From Streptomyces sp. CoH27 (GTDB lineage Bacteria; Actinomycetota; Actinomycetes; Streptomycetales; Streptomycetaceae), in the NCBI RefSeq assembly GCF_020181035.1, contig NZ_JAIQYY010000001.1, positions 380,275 through 444,274 on the forward strand: a stretch of DNA of 64,000 nucleotides, in the 5' to 3' direction. Numbering within the stretch: position 1 is the first letter of the stretch; each line of letters opens with the position of its first letter. This document shows, one piece after another, positions 1 through 9,254 of the stretch. The notes beneath the pieces were generated by a model that searched no databases, was not told where the DNA came from, and saw only the letters and a list, made by a program, of their open reading frames with translations. The translations under genes and the position numbers were made by a program.

Positions 1-22
1 CTGCGGGCAGCCCCGCCCGCAG
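1..22. terminator. GC-rich hairpin at the window edge
   Basis: CTGCGGGC (1-8) and GCCCGCAG (15-22) form a perfect 8-bp stem with a 6-base loop. It probably terminates a gene lying left of the window. There is no T-run, which is usual for Streptomyces. The following bases up to 211 hold no gene that I can support and presumably include the leader of the next gene. Confidence 0.45.
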
Positions 23-211
23 CACACCCGGCACCCGGACACCGACCCACGCCCGCCCAGGCCCCGTCCCAGCGCACCCCGCACCCGGCCGCTGCCCGAA
101 AGCGCAGCCCCCGCTTCCCCCGGGCACGGCCCCGTCGCCCTCCCGTGTGACGCGCGCGCGGGCGCACAGTGGCGGGGCACACCCTGGTGTCCCAAGACTG
201 CGAGGTGGACC

Positions 212-3200
212 GTGAACGGCAGCGCTGGCCCCGGCGGGGAGCGCCGGCTGGGGAGATTCGGTGCGTCGCTGCTCCTGCTGGTCCCGCTGCTCGCGGTGAC
301 GGCGGCCGCCGGGCCGGACAGAGCCGAGGCCCGGCCGCAGGCGGCCGCCGACGCCGCCACCCGCATCGCCTACGCCGGCACCGGGCACCGCAGTCTCGGC
401 AGGGTGGTCGGCACCAAGTCCAGCGAGCCGCTGTTCGGCGCGGGTCCGGCGCACTACGACGTCGAGCCGTCGGCGCTCGGCGACACGATGGTGTTCGCGA
501 GCCGCCGCGACTCCAAGAACCCGCAGATCTACCTGCGCGCCCCCGACGGCTCGGTGCGCAAGCTGACCAGCGGCCGGGACGCGGCGCATCCCCGGCTGAC
601 CCCCGACGGCCAGGCCGTGGTGTTCGACTCGGCGGAACCCGGCGGCCCGAGCGGCAAGAAGCAGCGCGACCTGTGGCTGGTGCGCACCGACGGCACCGGG
701 CTGACCCGGCTGACCGACACGCCGTACGACGAGGAGAGCCCGACCGTGTCACCGGACGGGCAGCGCCTGGCGTACTCCAGCGACAGCAACGCGGTGCTCG
801 GGTTCCAGATCTATGAGCAGCCACTGGCCGGGGGCACCGCGACCCGGCTCACCACCGTGGTCGGCAAGGCGACGGAGCCGGTCTGGAATCCGGTGAACGA
901 CGCGGCGCACCGGGACCTGATCGCGTACACCTACACCTCGGACTCCTCGACGGGCCCGCGGCTGCGGGTGACCGGCGGGCCGGCCGGGGACCAGGTGCTG
1001 CTCACCAAAACCTCGATCTACTGGCGGACCCATGGGGCAGCCTGGATGCCCGATGGGGAGGGCGTGCTGTTCCTCAGCCCCGACCGCAGCTGTGGCTGCG
1101 AGGGCGACTGGGACCATGTGTACCGGGTGGACAACCGCGCACAGGACCCCCAGTTGGTGCTCATGGAGGACCGCGCGGTCGGCACGCCGACCTGGGTCGG
1201 CCCGCAGAACGGCGGTTACGTCGTGGTGGACCGCACCACGGCGAAGGTCCCCGACCCGCCGAACGGCGTGCACGGTCCGCACGTGGTGACCCTCCAGGAC
1301 GTCCGGACGGACGGCGCCGACCCGCGCGACCTCGGCCTGACCCTCCTGAACGAGGACCCGGCGGCCGACACCAACACCGATCCGGCCAAGGATCCGCTGT
1401 TCAACCCGGCGTCCGGATACGACCCGTGGACCGAGCGGCAGAACTACACACCGGACGGCCGCCGCATCGTGGTGACCCGGTTCGAGGGCAGCCCGGACAA
1501 CAGGATCGAGCGGATCTGGACGGTGGACGCCGACGGCTCGAACCCCGCGCCGATGCCGCTGGCCGGGCGCGGGCCGAAGGACTGGGACACCGACCCGACG
1601 TTCTCACCGGACGGCAAGTACCTTGCTTTCACCCGGACTTCGCCGGGCGGTGTCGGATCCGCGTCCGGACCGGGCCGTATCCTCGTCGCCGACGCGACGA
1701 CCGGGGCGATTGTCCACGAGATCGTCCCGCCGGCGGGACAGCAGACGGGCGGCGACGCCCAGCCCACCTGGTCCTCCGACGGCACCACGCTCGCGTTCAC
1801 CCGGAACATGACGATCGGCGGGGGCGGCGGCAACAAGCACATCTGGACCGTGCCGGTCGACGCCCTCGACCAGCAGCGCGACCTGAGTGCGCGGATCTGC
1901 CCCGGCGACTGCACGGTCATCGACGACAGTCCCGCGTTCTCCCCGGACGGACGCCGGATCGCCTTCAACCGCAAGGACGGCGGCGGCCGTGTCAACGAGC
2001 GCAACGGGCTCCTGCTCACCTCCGTGTCCGGCGCCGGCTGCCGGGTGCTGCTGCCCGAGTCGGCCCACTCCACCGAGGACGCCTGCCACCAGCAGCTGCC
2101 CGACACCTCCGGCACCGGCCCGCACCAGCCGCGCGACGCGGCCTGGACGGCGGACGGCAACGGGATCGTCTACAGCTCCCGCACCGACACTCCGCCCAAC
2201 TGTCCTGAGAAACTCCACCTGTTGAACATCACGACCGGTCACCTGACGCCGCTCACCCTGGAGCTGCCGGGACGTCAGAAGGAGCCCAGCGTCCAGCAGT
2301 CGGTCGACTTGGCCGTGCACGCGCCGGGTACGGTGCCCGCGGTCACCGTCGGCCGCTCCACGGACATCCGCGTCGACGTCGTCAACAACGGCCCGGCCGC
2401 CTCCCCCGGCACCCGGCTGACCGTCGCCCCGCCGGCCGGTGTCTCCGTCACCCGGATCCGCCGGCCCGGCGGCACCTGTGACGCGGCCTCCCTCCAGTGC
2501 GACCTCGGTGTGGTGCCGCCCGGTACGACCGTGCCGGTGACCGTGACCGTGACCGGGCGCACCGCCGGCGAGCAGCCCGTGGACTGGTCGGTCACCGGCA
2601 GCGTCATCGACCCGCGGCCCGGCGACAACGCGGCGCGGACCGTCGTACCGGTGCACAAGGCCGCCCCGCCGGCCCCCAGCCCGTCCCCGACCCCTCCGGC
2701 ACCCACACCGCCTCCCACACCGCCGGCACCGAAGGCCGGCCCCGGGGTCCGGGTCACCGCCCAGCCGAACCCGGGCTATGTCGGGGGCCGGGTCGTGCTG
2801 ACGTACACCGTGCGCAACGGCCGCAACGCGCTGGCCACCGGGCTGCGGCTGCGGATCGGGCTGCCCGCCGGGATCCCGGACGGCGGGCCGCCGGCGGGGT
2901 GCGACAGCGGCTGGGTGTGCGCGCTGCCGGACCTGGCGCCGGGGGACAGCACGGTCGTCCGGGTGGTCCTCGCCCCCGACCACGCCACGACCGGCCGGGC
3001 CACCGGCGTGCTGACCACGACCGGTACGGACGCCGACCCGACCGACAACCGGACGCGCACCACGCTGCGGATCCTCCAGCCGAAGATCGTCGCCGTGCCG
3101 CCGATCGGCAAGCCCGGCTTCGTCACCTCGGTGCGCGGCAAGGACTTCCCGCCGGGCGTGCCGGTGCGGTTCACCTGGCAGCCGGGGATCACCGCGGCCG

Positions 3201-3379
3201 CCGCGCCGACCGTGCCCGAGCCGGACGGCACGTTCATCGGGCAGCTGCTGATCCTCGCCAAGGACCAGACGGGTCCGCGCACCATCACCGCGCGCGGCCC
3301 CGGCTTCTCCCCGGTGAAGACCGGCTTCCTGGTGGTGAACGGCAGTGTGCAGCCGCCCGACGAGGTGACCCGCCGGTGA
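212..3379 (+). CDS. secreted TolB/PD40 beta-propeller protein with DUF11-type repeats
   Basis: 1055 residues, GTG start behind a GAGGTGG ribosome site. Residues 1-40 form a signal peptide (arginines, then a Leu/Val/Ala core ending near AEA). Residues about 45-690 carry repeated PD40/WD40-like blades, recognisable by recurrent SPDG(R/K) or TPDGQ turns. Residues about 700-955 hold two CARDB/DUF11-type repeats (the VNNGPAAS and VRNGRNAL segments) joined by a Pro-rich linker, followed by an Ig-like end. The stop overlaps the start of the DUF4255 gene by 4 bases (GTGA), so it is the first visible gene of the eCIS operon. Propeller-plus-DUF11 architecture suggests an exported binding or surface protein, not an enzyme; its role in the injection system is unknown. 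It could be a co-transcribed surface receptor or an effector-related protein. Confidence 0.8.
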   Translation: MNGSAGPGGERRLGRFGASLLLLVPLLAVTAAAGPDRAEARPQAAADAATRIAYAGTGHRSLGRVVGTKSSEPLFGAGPAHYDVEPSALGDTMVFASRRDSKNPQIYLRAPDGSVRKLTSGRDAAHPRLTPDGQAVVFDSAEPGGPSGKKQRDLWLVRTDGTGLTRLTDTPYDEESPTVSPDGQRLAYSSDSNAVLGFQIYEQPLAGGTATRLTTVVGKATEPVWNPVNDAAHRDLIAYTYTSDSSTGPRLRVTGGPAGDQVLLTKTSIYWRTHGAAWMPDGEGVLFLSPDRSCGCEGDWDHVYRVDNRAQDPQLVLMEDRAVGTPTWVGPQNGGYVVVDRTTAKVPDPPNGVHGPHVVTLQDVRTDGADPRDLGLTLLNEDPAADTNTDPAKDPLFNPASGYDPWTERQNYTPDGRRIVVTRFEGSPDNRIERIWTVDADGSNPAPMPLAGRGPKDWDTDPTFSPDGKYLAFTRTSPGGVGSASGPGRILVADATTGAIVHEIVPPAGQQTGGDAQPTWSSDGTTLAFTRNMTIGGGGGNKHIWTVPVDALDQQRDLSARICPGDCTVIDDSPAFSPDGRRIAFNRKDGGGRVNERNGLLLTSVSGAGCRVLLPESAHSTEDACHQQLPDTSGTGPHQPRDAAWTADGNGIVYSSRTDTPPNCPEKLHLLNITTGHLTPLTLELPGRQKEPSVQQSVDLAVHAPGTVPAVTVGRSTDIRVDVVNNGPAASPGTRLTVAPPAGVSVTRIRRPGGTCDAASLQCDLGVVPPGTTVPVTVTVTGRTAGEQPVDWSVTGSVIDPRPGDNAARTVVPVHKAAPPAPSPSPTPPAPTPPPTPPAPKAGPGVRVTAQPNPGYVGGRVVLTYTVRNGRNALATGLRLRIGLPAGIPDGGPPAGCDSGWVCALPDLAPGDSTVVRVVLAPDHATTGRATGVLTTTGTDADPTDNRTRTTLRILQPKIVAVPPIGKPGFVTSVRGKDFPPGVPVRFTWQPGITAAAAPTVPEPDGTFIGQLLILAKDQTGPRTITARGPGFSPVKTGFLVVNGSVQPPDEVTRR

Positions 3380-4092
3380 TCCACGAGGTCGACGAGGCGC
3401 TGCGCGGCCTGCTCGGCGAGTCCGGGCTGGCGGCGTCCGGGGTCGAGATCGTCTTCGACGCGCCGACCCGCGACTGGGCGGCCCGCCGGACCGCCCCCAC
3501 CGTCTGCGTGTTCCTGTACGACATCCGGGAGGACGCGACCCGGCGCGGCAGCGGCGCCGGGGAGGTGTACGACGCGGACGGGTATGTGGTGGCGCGGCGC
3601 ACCCCACCGCGCTGGTACGAGCTGACGTACCTGGTCACGGCGTGGGCGAGCCGTCCGCAGGACGAACACCGGCTGCTGTCGCAGGTGCTGGCCCTGCTGG
3701 CGGCCGCCGACGCGCTGCCGGACCGGCATCTCACGGGCTCGCTCGCCGAACTGGGCCTGACCGTGTCCCTGGACACCGCGGGAGCCACGCTGGACGCGCC
3801 CGCCGCCTCCGACGTGTGGTCGGCACTCGGCGGCGAGCTGAAGGCGTCCCTCGGCGTACGGGTGCGCGCGCCCCTCGCCGGGACGAGCAGGGCCGCCGCG
3901 CCGCCGGTCACCGAGGGGCTCGTGGTGCGTTCCGCGCAGGGACGGCGGGACGGTGGGGACGGGGCTCCGGTGCCGGGGCGCCGGCTGCGATACGACGGGG
4001 TGAGCGACCCGGGGCCCGAGGAGGGGTTCGCCGGTCCGCGCGAGCGGCGGCCGGCCCCCGCGCGCCGCCGCCGCGGAGGCCGCCAGCCGTGA
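3376..4092 (+). CDS. DUF4255 (Pvc16-type) eCIS sheath-terminator/cap protein
   Basis: 238 residues from GTG 3376, which overlaps the previous stop. The N-terminal half (IHEVDEALRGLL, then FLYDIRED, RWYELTYLVTAW and EHRLLSQVL) is the DUF4255 signature. This family corresponds to Pvc16/Afp16, which caps the distal end of the tube and sheath. The last 60 or so residues are a basic Arg/Pro-rich tail (ending RRRRGGRQP) not needed for the fold and probably disordered. Its 3-prime end overlaps the ATPase start by 4 bases. Position directly before the AAA+ ATPase is the usual order in actinobacterial eCIS loci. Confidence 0.85.
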   Translation: MIHEVDEALRGLLGESGLAASGVEIVFDAPTRDWAARRTAPTVCVFLYDIREDATRRGSGAGEVYDADGYVVARRTPPRWYELTYLVTAWASRPQDEHRLLSQVLALLAAADALPDRHLTGSLAELGLTVSLDTAGATLDAPAASDVWSALGGELKASLGVRVRAPLAGTSRAAAPPVTEGLVVRSAQGRRDGGDGAPVPGRRLRYDGVSDPGPEEGFAGPRERRPAPARRRRGGRQP

Positions 4093-6455
4093 CGTACCTG
4101 GAGGAGACGGTCAGGGACATCGGCGCGGACCCGCTGTGGGCACGGCTGCGCCTGGTCGAGGAGCGGGTCCGGTACGCGGTGGCGGCCCGGCGCGCCGTCG
4201 ATCCCGACCCCGACGATCCGTACCGGGGGCAGTACCTCACCCCGGAGGCGGCCCAGCGGATCCTGGACGGGCCGGGCGGACTCGACGTACCGGGCTACGA
4301 CCCGCAGCCCCCGCCGCCCGGTTCCCCGCTCGGCATCCTGGCCGAGCGGTTCGGCCTGGCGCCGCTCGACACGGACCTGCTGCTGATCGCCCTGGCCCCG
4401 GATCTGGACGCCCGCTTCGAGCGGCTCTACGGCTATCTCAACGACGATCTGACCCGCCGTCGGCCGACGGTCGGGCTGGCGCTGGAGCTGTACGGGCTCG
4501 GGCCGGCGTCGGCGGCCCGGTTCCGGTTCTCGCCCGGGGCGCCGCTGGTCGCGGGCGGCCTGCTGGAGGTCACCGAGCCCGAACGCCCGCCGCTGTCAAG
4601 GGTGTTGGCGGTCCCGGACCGGGTCACCGGACATCTGCTGGGCGACACCGCGCCCGACGCCCGGCTCGCCGGAGTCCTCGGCACGGCCGTGGCGGACCCG
4701 ACGGCGGAGCCGGACGAGGTCCGGCGAGCAGCCCGCGCGGTCCGGTCCGGGCCGGGCCTGGTGCACCTGCTGGACCGGGGCGGGGACGCGCCGGGACTGG
4801 CCGCCACGGCGCTGCGCGCGGCCGGACTCGGCACGCTGGTCCTGGACACGGCGGCACTCGCCCGGCGCCCCGCCGACCTGCCCGTGCTCGCCCGGGTCGC
4901 GGCGCTGGAGGCCCGGCTCACCGGTGCGGGCGTCATCCTCGGCCCGCTGGAGGACCTGCCGTCCACGCCCGCCGAACGGGCCCGCAGCGCAAGCGAGTTG
5001 TGCGCGGCGCTGCGCGACATCCCCCTGTTCACCCACGGCACGGACGGCTGGGACCCGTCATGGGCGGCCGACACCCCGATCGTGCTGCCGGTCAACCCGC
5101 CCTCCCCCGCACGACAGGCCGCGCGCTGGCGCCACGCCCTCGCCCTGGCCGGCGCCGACACCTCCGCGACCGGCGCCACGCTTCCCCTGCCGGGGACACC
5201 GGTGGACAGCATCACGCTTCCCCTGACCGAAGCCCCCATGAACGGCGACACACTCCCCCAGACCGAGGCCTGCGCGGACGGCGAGGCACTTCCCCCGGCT
5301 CGCGACTCCCCGGACGGTCGGACAGCTCCCCCGATCCGTGACTCCCCGGACGCCGACGCCCTCCCGCTGACCGAAGCCTGCATGAAGGGCGACACGCCGC
5401 CGCCGGCCGAGGCCTCCGCGGACGGCGAGGCGCTTTCCTCGACCGGCACCCCCACGGCTGGCGATGCCGATGCGCTGGCCCGGGCGGTCGCCGCGCATCG
5501 TCTCGACGGCGGGCAACTTCGGCGCGCCGCCAGTGCCGCCGTGCGCAGCGCGGGGCTCGCGGGGCGTCCGGTCTCCCCGGGTGATCTGCGCGCGGCCGTA
5601 CAGGCGCAGAACGGGGCGGGGCTTGCGCGGCTGGCGCGCAGGGTGGAGCCGGACGTCGGCTGGGACGATCTGGTGCTGCCCTCACCGACCCGGCGCAGGC
5701 TGCGCGAGCTGGCCGTACGCGCGCGCCATCGCGATCAGGTACTCGGGCAGTGGCGGATGCGACCGGGCGGCGGCCGGGGGCGCGGGGTGATCGCGCTGTT
5801 CGCGGGCGAGTCGGGCACCGGCAAGACCATGTCCGCCGAGGTGGTCGCCGCCGACCTCGGCATGGACCTGTACGTGGTGGATCTGTCCACGGTCGTGGAC
5901 AAGTACGTGGGCGAGACCGAGAAGAACCTGGAACGGATCTTCACCGAGGCGTCCGCCGTCAACGCGGTGCTCCTCTTCGACGAGGCCGACGCGATCTTCG
6001 GCAAGCGCTCGGAGGTCAAGGACGCCCACGACCGGCACGCCAACATCGAGTCGGCGTATCTGCTCCAGCGCATGGAGTCCTTCGACGGGATCGCCGTCCT
6101 GACCACGAACCTGCGGGCCAACCTGGACGAGGCGTTCACCCGCAGACTCGACGTGGTGGCCGAGTTCCCCGTGCCCGACGCGGCCCAGCGCCTCGCCCTG
6201 TGGGAACGCTGCCTGGGCGAGCGGCTGCCGCGCGCCGCCGACCTCGACCTCCGCTTCTGCGCGGACCGTTTCGAACTGGCCGGCGGCTCCATCCGGGCGT
6301 GCGCGGTGACCGCCGCCTATCTCGCGGCGGAGGCCGAAGGACCGCTCACCATGCGGCAGTTGGTGTCGGCAGTGGTGCAGGAGTACCGCAAGCTCGGCCG
6401 GCTGGTACTGGAGAGCGAGTTCGGGCCGTATCTGGCGGACGTCCTCGGCGCCTGA
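4089..6455 (+). CDS. AAA+ ATPase of the contractile injection system (Pvc15-like)
   Basis: 788 residues, GTG start overlapping the DUF4255 stop. An N-terminal domain (residues 1-350) with winged-helix-like segments is followed by eight 12-residue repeats (about 364-459) and then the AAA+ core. Walker A GESGTGKT lies at about 573-580 and Walker B is VLLFDEADAIFG. A VGETEKNL sensor-like helix and the downstream MESFDGIAVLTTNLRANLDE segment match the cell-division-protein-48-like ATPases present in nearly all eCIS. In the PVC and Afp systems the homologue is needed for particle assembly. The repeat insert is unusual and probably strain-specific. The gap to the sheath gene is 113 bases, the longest in the operon, so an internal promoter is possible there. 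Confidence 0.92.
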   Translation: MTYLEETVRDIGADPLWARLRLVEERVRYAVAARRAVDPDPDDPYRGQYLTPEAAQRILDGPGGLDVPGYDPQPPPPGSPLGILAERFGLAPLDTDLLLIALAPDLDARFERLYGYLNDDLTRRRPTVGLALELYGLGPASAARFRFSPGAPLVAGGLLEVTEPERPPLSRVLAVPDRVTGHLLGDTAPDARLAGVLGTAVADPTAEPDEVRRAARAVRSGPGLVHLLDRGGDAPGLAATALRAAGLGTLVLDTAALARRPADLPVLARVAALEARLTGAGVILGPLEDLPSTPAERARSASELCAALRDIPLFTHGTDGWDPSWAADTPIVLPVNPPSPARQAARWRHALALAGADTSATGATLPLPGTPVDSITLPLTEAPMNGDTLPQTEACADGEALPPARDSPDGRTAPPIRDSPDADALPLTEACMKGDTPPPAEASADGEALSSTGTPTAGDADALARAVAAHRLDGGQLRRAASAAVRSAGLAGRPVSPGDLRAAVQAQNGAGLARLARRVEPDVGWDDLVLPSPTRRRLRELAVRARHRDQVLGQWRMRPGGGRGRGVIALFAGESGTGKTMSAEVVAADLGMDLYVVDLSTVVDKYVGETEKNLERIFTEASAVNAVLLFDEADAIFGKRSEVKDAHDRHANIESAYLLQRMESFDGIAVLTTNLRANLDEAFTRRLDVVAEFPVPDAAQRLALWERCLGERLPRAADLDLRFCADRFELAGGSIRACAVTAAYLAAEAEGPLTMRQLVSAVVQEYRKLGRLVLESEFGPYLADVLGA
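5178..5465 (+). repeat. eight tandem 36-bp repeats inside the AAA+ gene
   Basis: Eight consecutive in-frame 36-base units begin at 5178, 5214, 5250, 5286, 5322, 5358, 5394 and 5430. Each encodes 12 residues of the pattern xLPxTEAxxxGD, for example TLPLTEAPMNGD and ALPLTEACMKGD. They form an acidic, Pro-rich linker between the N-terminal and AAA+ domains. Confidence 0.9.
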
Positions 6456-6568
6456 AAAGGCAGCGCGGTTGCCCCCGGCAAGGTACCCACGCACCTGTCC
6501 GTGAGCCGGACCCGCCTCGGAGACTCGGCATCGACGCAGGTGACCCGATGGAACGTGAAGGAGCGAGC

Positions 6569-8119
<1,551 letters not shown>

Positions 8120-8154
8120 CCCGCGGGTCGGACAAGGAAAGGTGACAGGCAGTC

Positions 8155-8595
8155 ATGGCAGAGGGCGATGCTCTTTCCACACACGTCTTCGGTGTGCAGC
8201 TCGGCGGGTACATGGTCGAGTCGATCCAGGAGATCAGCGGGTTCTCCGTCGAGGAGGAGGTCGTCGAGGTCAAGCAGGTCACGTCGACGGGCAAGCAGAT
8301 CATCCGGAAGCAGCCCGGGGCACGGCAGGCCGGCGAGATCACGATCACACGGGGACTCGACAAGAGCAGTGAGTTCACCAAGTGGATCAAGGAGACACTC
8401 AACAACGGTGCCGTCGACACCGCCCGGCAGAACCTGACGATCGAGATCAAGGACACCAAGGGCGACACGGTCCGCCGTATCCAGCTGATGAACGGCTGGG
8501 CCTCCAAGTGGGAGGGCCCCTCCCTCAAGGCCGGCGAGTCCTCGCCCGCCACCGAGACCGTCACGATCGTGTTCGAGGAGATCGTCGTCGAATGA
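8155..8595 (+). CDS. inner tube protein (gp19/Hcp-like)
   Basis: 146 residues, ATG with GGAAAGG upstream. Starts MAEGDALSTHVFGVQLGGY and contains QEISGFSVEEEVVEVKQVTS, the hallmark of T4 gp19-type tail tube proteins, with a C-terminal ETVTIVFEEIVVE strand. Length matches Pvc1/Afp1. Hexamers stack to form the rigid inner tube delivered by contraction. It lies 35 bases after the sheath gene and its stop overlaps the next start (ATGA). Confidence 0.95.
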   Translation: MAEGDALSTHVFGVQLGGYMVESIQEISGFSVEEEVVEVKQVTSTGKQIIRKQPGARQAGEITITRGLDKSSEFTKWIKETLNNGAVDTARQNLTIEIKDTKGDTVRRIQLMNGWASKWEGPSLKAGESSPATETVTIVFEEIVVE

Positions 8596-9095
8596 GGCGC
8601 CGTACCGTCACGGCCGGCAACCTGGAGGAGCTCCTGGAGGTGACGTCGCCCGCTCAGGCAGCCGACCAGCCCCAGGCTCAGCCTCCGGCACCGGCCCCCG
8701 GCCCCACGCCACCGCAGGACCACGGGCTGCGCACGGAGTTCGAGTTCGAGCTGCCGCGCGGGTACGTGGACGAGGCGGGCACCCTGCACCGGCACGGCGC
8801 GATGCGCCTGGCCACCGCCCGGGACGAACTGCGGCCCCAGATCGATCTGCGGGTCAAGGAGAACCCGGCGTATCTGAGCGTGGTGCTGCTGAGCCAGGTG
8901 ATCACCCGGCTGGGCACCATCACGGATGTGCACGCGGGGATCGTGGAGCGGATGTACGCCACCGACGTCGCGTTCCTCCAGGACTTCTACCGCCGCGTCA
9001 ACAGCGAGGGGCACACCCGCGCTGCGGTGACCTGCCCGCACTGCGAGGGCGCCTTCGAGGTCGACCTCTCGGGTGGGCGCCTGGGGGAATCGTGA
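8592..9095 (+). CDS. eCIS accessory protein with a terminal zinc-ribbon-like motif
   Basis: 167 residues from ATG 8592, overlapping the tube stop by 4 bases. Residues about 25-45 are a Pro/Gln-rich linker. The core (TEFEFELPRGYVDEAGTLHRHG, then RPQIDLRVKENPAYLSVVLLSQVI) resembles phage tail assembly chaperone-type proteins. The C-terminus contains CPHC followed by a short strand (EGAFEVDL), half of a zinc ribbon. It is always found between tube and small DUF6760-type genes in actinobacterial eCIS loci as far as I recall. A role in tube or baseplate assembly is inferred; function is not established. Confidence 0.7.
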   Translation: MRRRTVTAGNLEELLEVTSPAQAADQPQAQPPAPAPGPTPPQDHGLRTEFEFELPRGYVDEAGTLHRHGAMRLATARDELRPQIDLRVKENPAYLSVVLLSQVITRLGTITDVHAGIVERMYATDVAFLQDFYRRVNSEGHTRAAVTCPHCEGAFEVDLSGGRLGES

Positions 9096-9250
9096 CGTAC
9101 GCACTCCCCCGGCTGCGGGAGGAGATCGCGTACATCGCCTACCACTTCCACTGGCAGCGCGAGGAGATCCTCGACCTCACCCACGCCGAACGGCGCCAGT
9201 GGGTGACCGAGATCGCCCGTATCAACACCCGTGTGAACGAAGGTGGTTGA
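9092..9250 (+). CDS. 52-residue DUF6760-like eCIS small protein
   Basis: GTG 9092 overlaps the preceding stop by 4 bases and the frame runs to TGA at 9248-9250. The product starts VTYALPRLREEIAYIAYHFH and continues with WQREEILDLTHAERRQWVTEI. This aromatic helical signature (AYIAYHFHWQREEIL-x-LTHAERRQW) is that of the small protein placed after the tube gene in eCIS operons, in the position of Pvc6/Afp6. It is too short for ordinary gene callers. Role unknown; context makes it a structural or assembly component. Confidence 0.8.
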   Translation: MTYALPRLREEIAYIAYHFHWQREEILDLTHAERRQWVTEIARINTRVNEGG

Positions 9251-9254
9251 GCAC

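Noticed and set aside
1604..3607. 667-codon open frame on the minus strand
   Set aside because: It is antisense to the beta-propeller gene and encodes Arg/Gly/Pro-rich sequence without domains; a GC-skew shadow.
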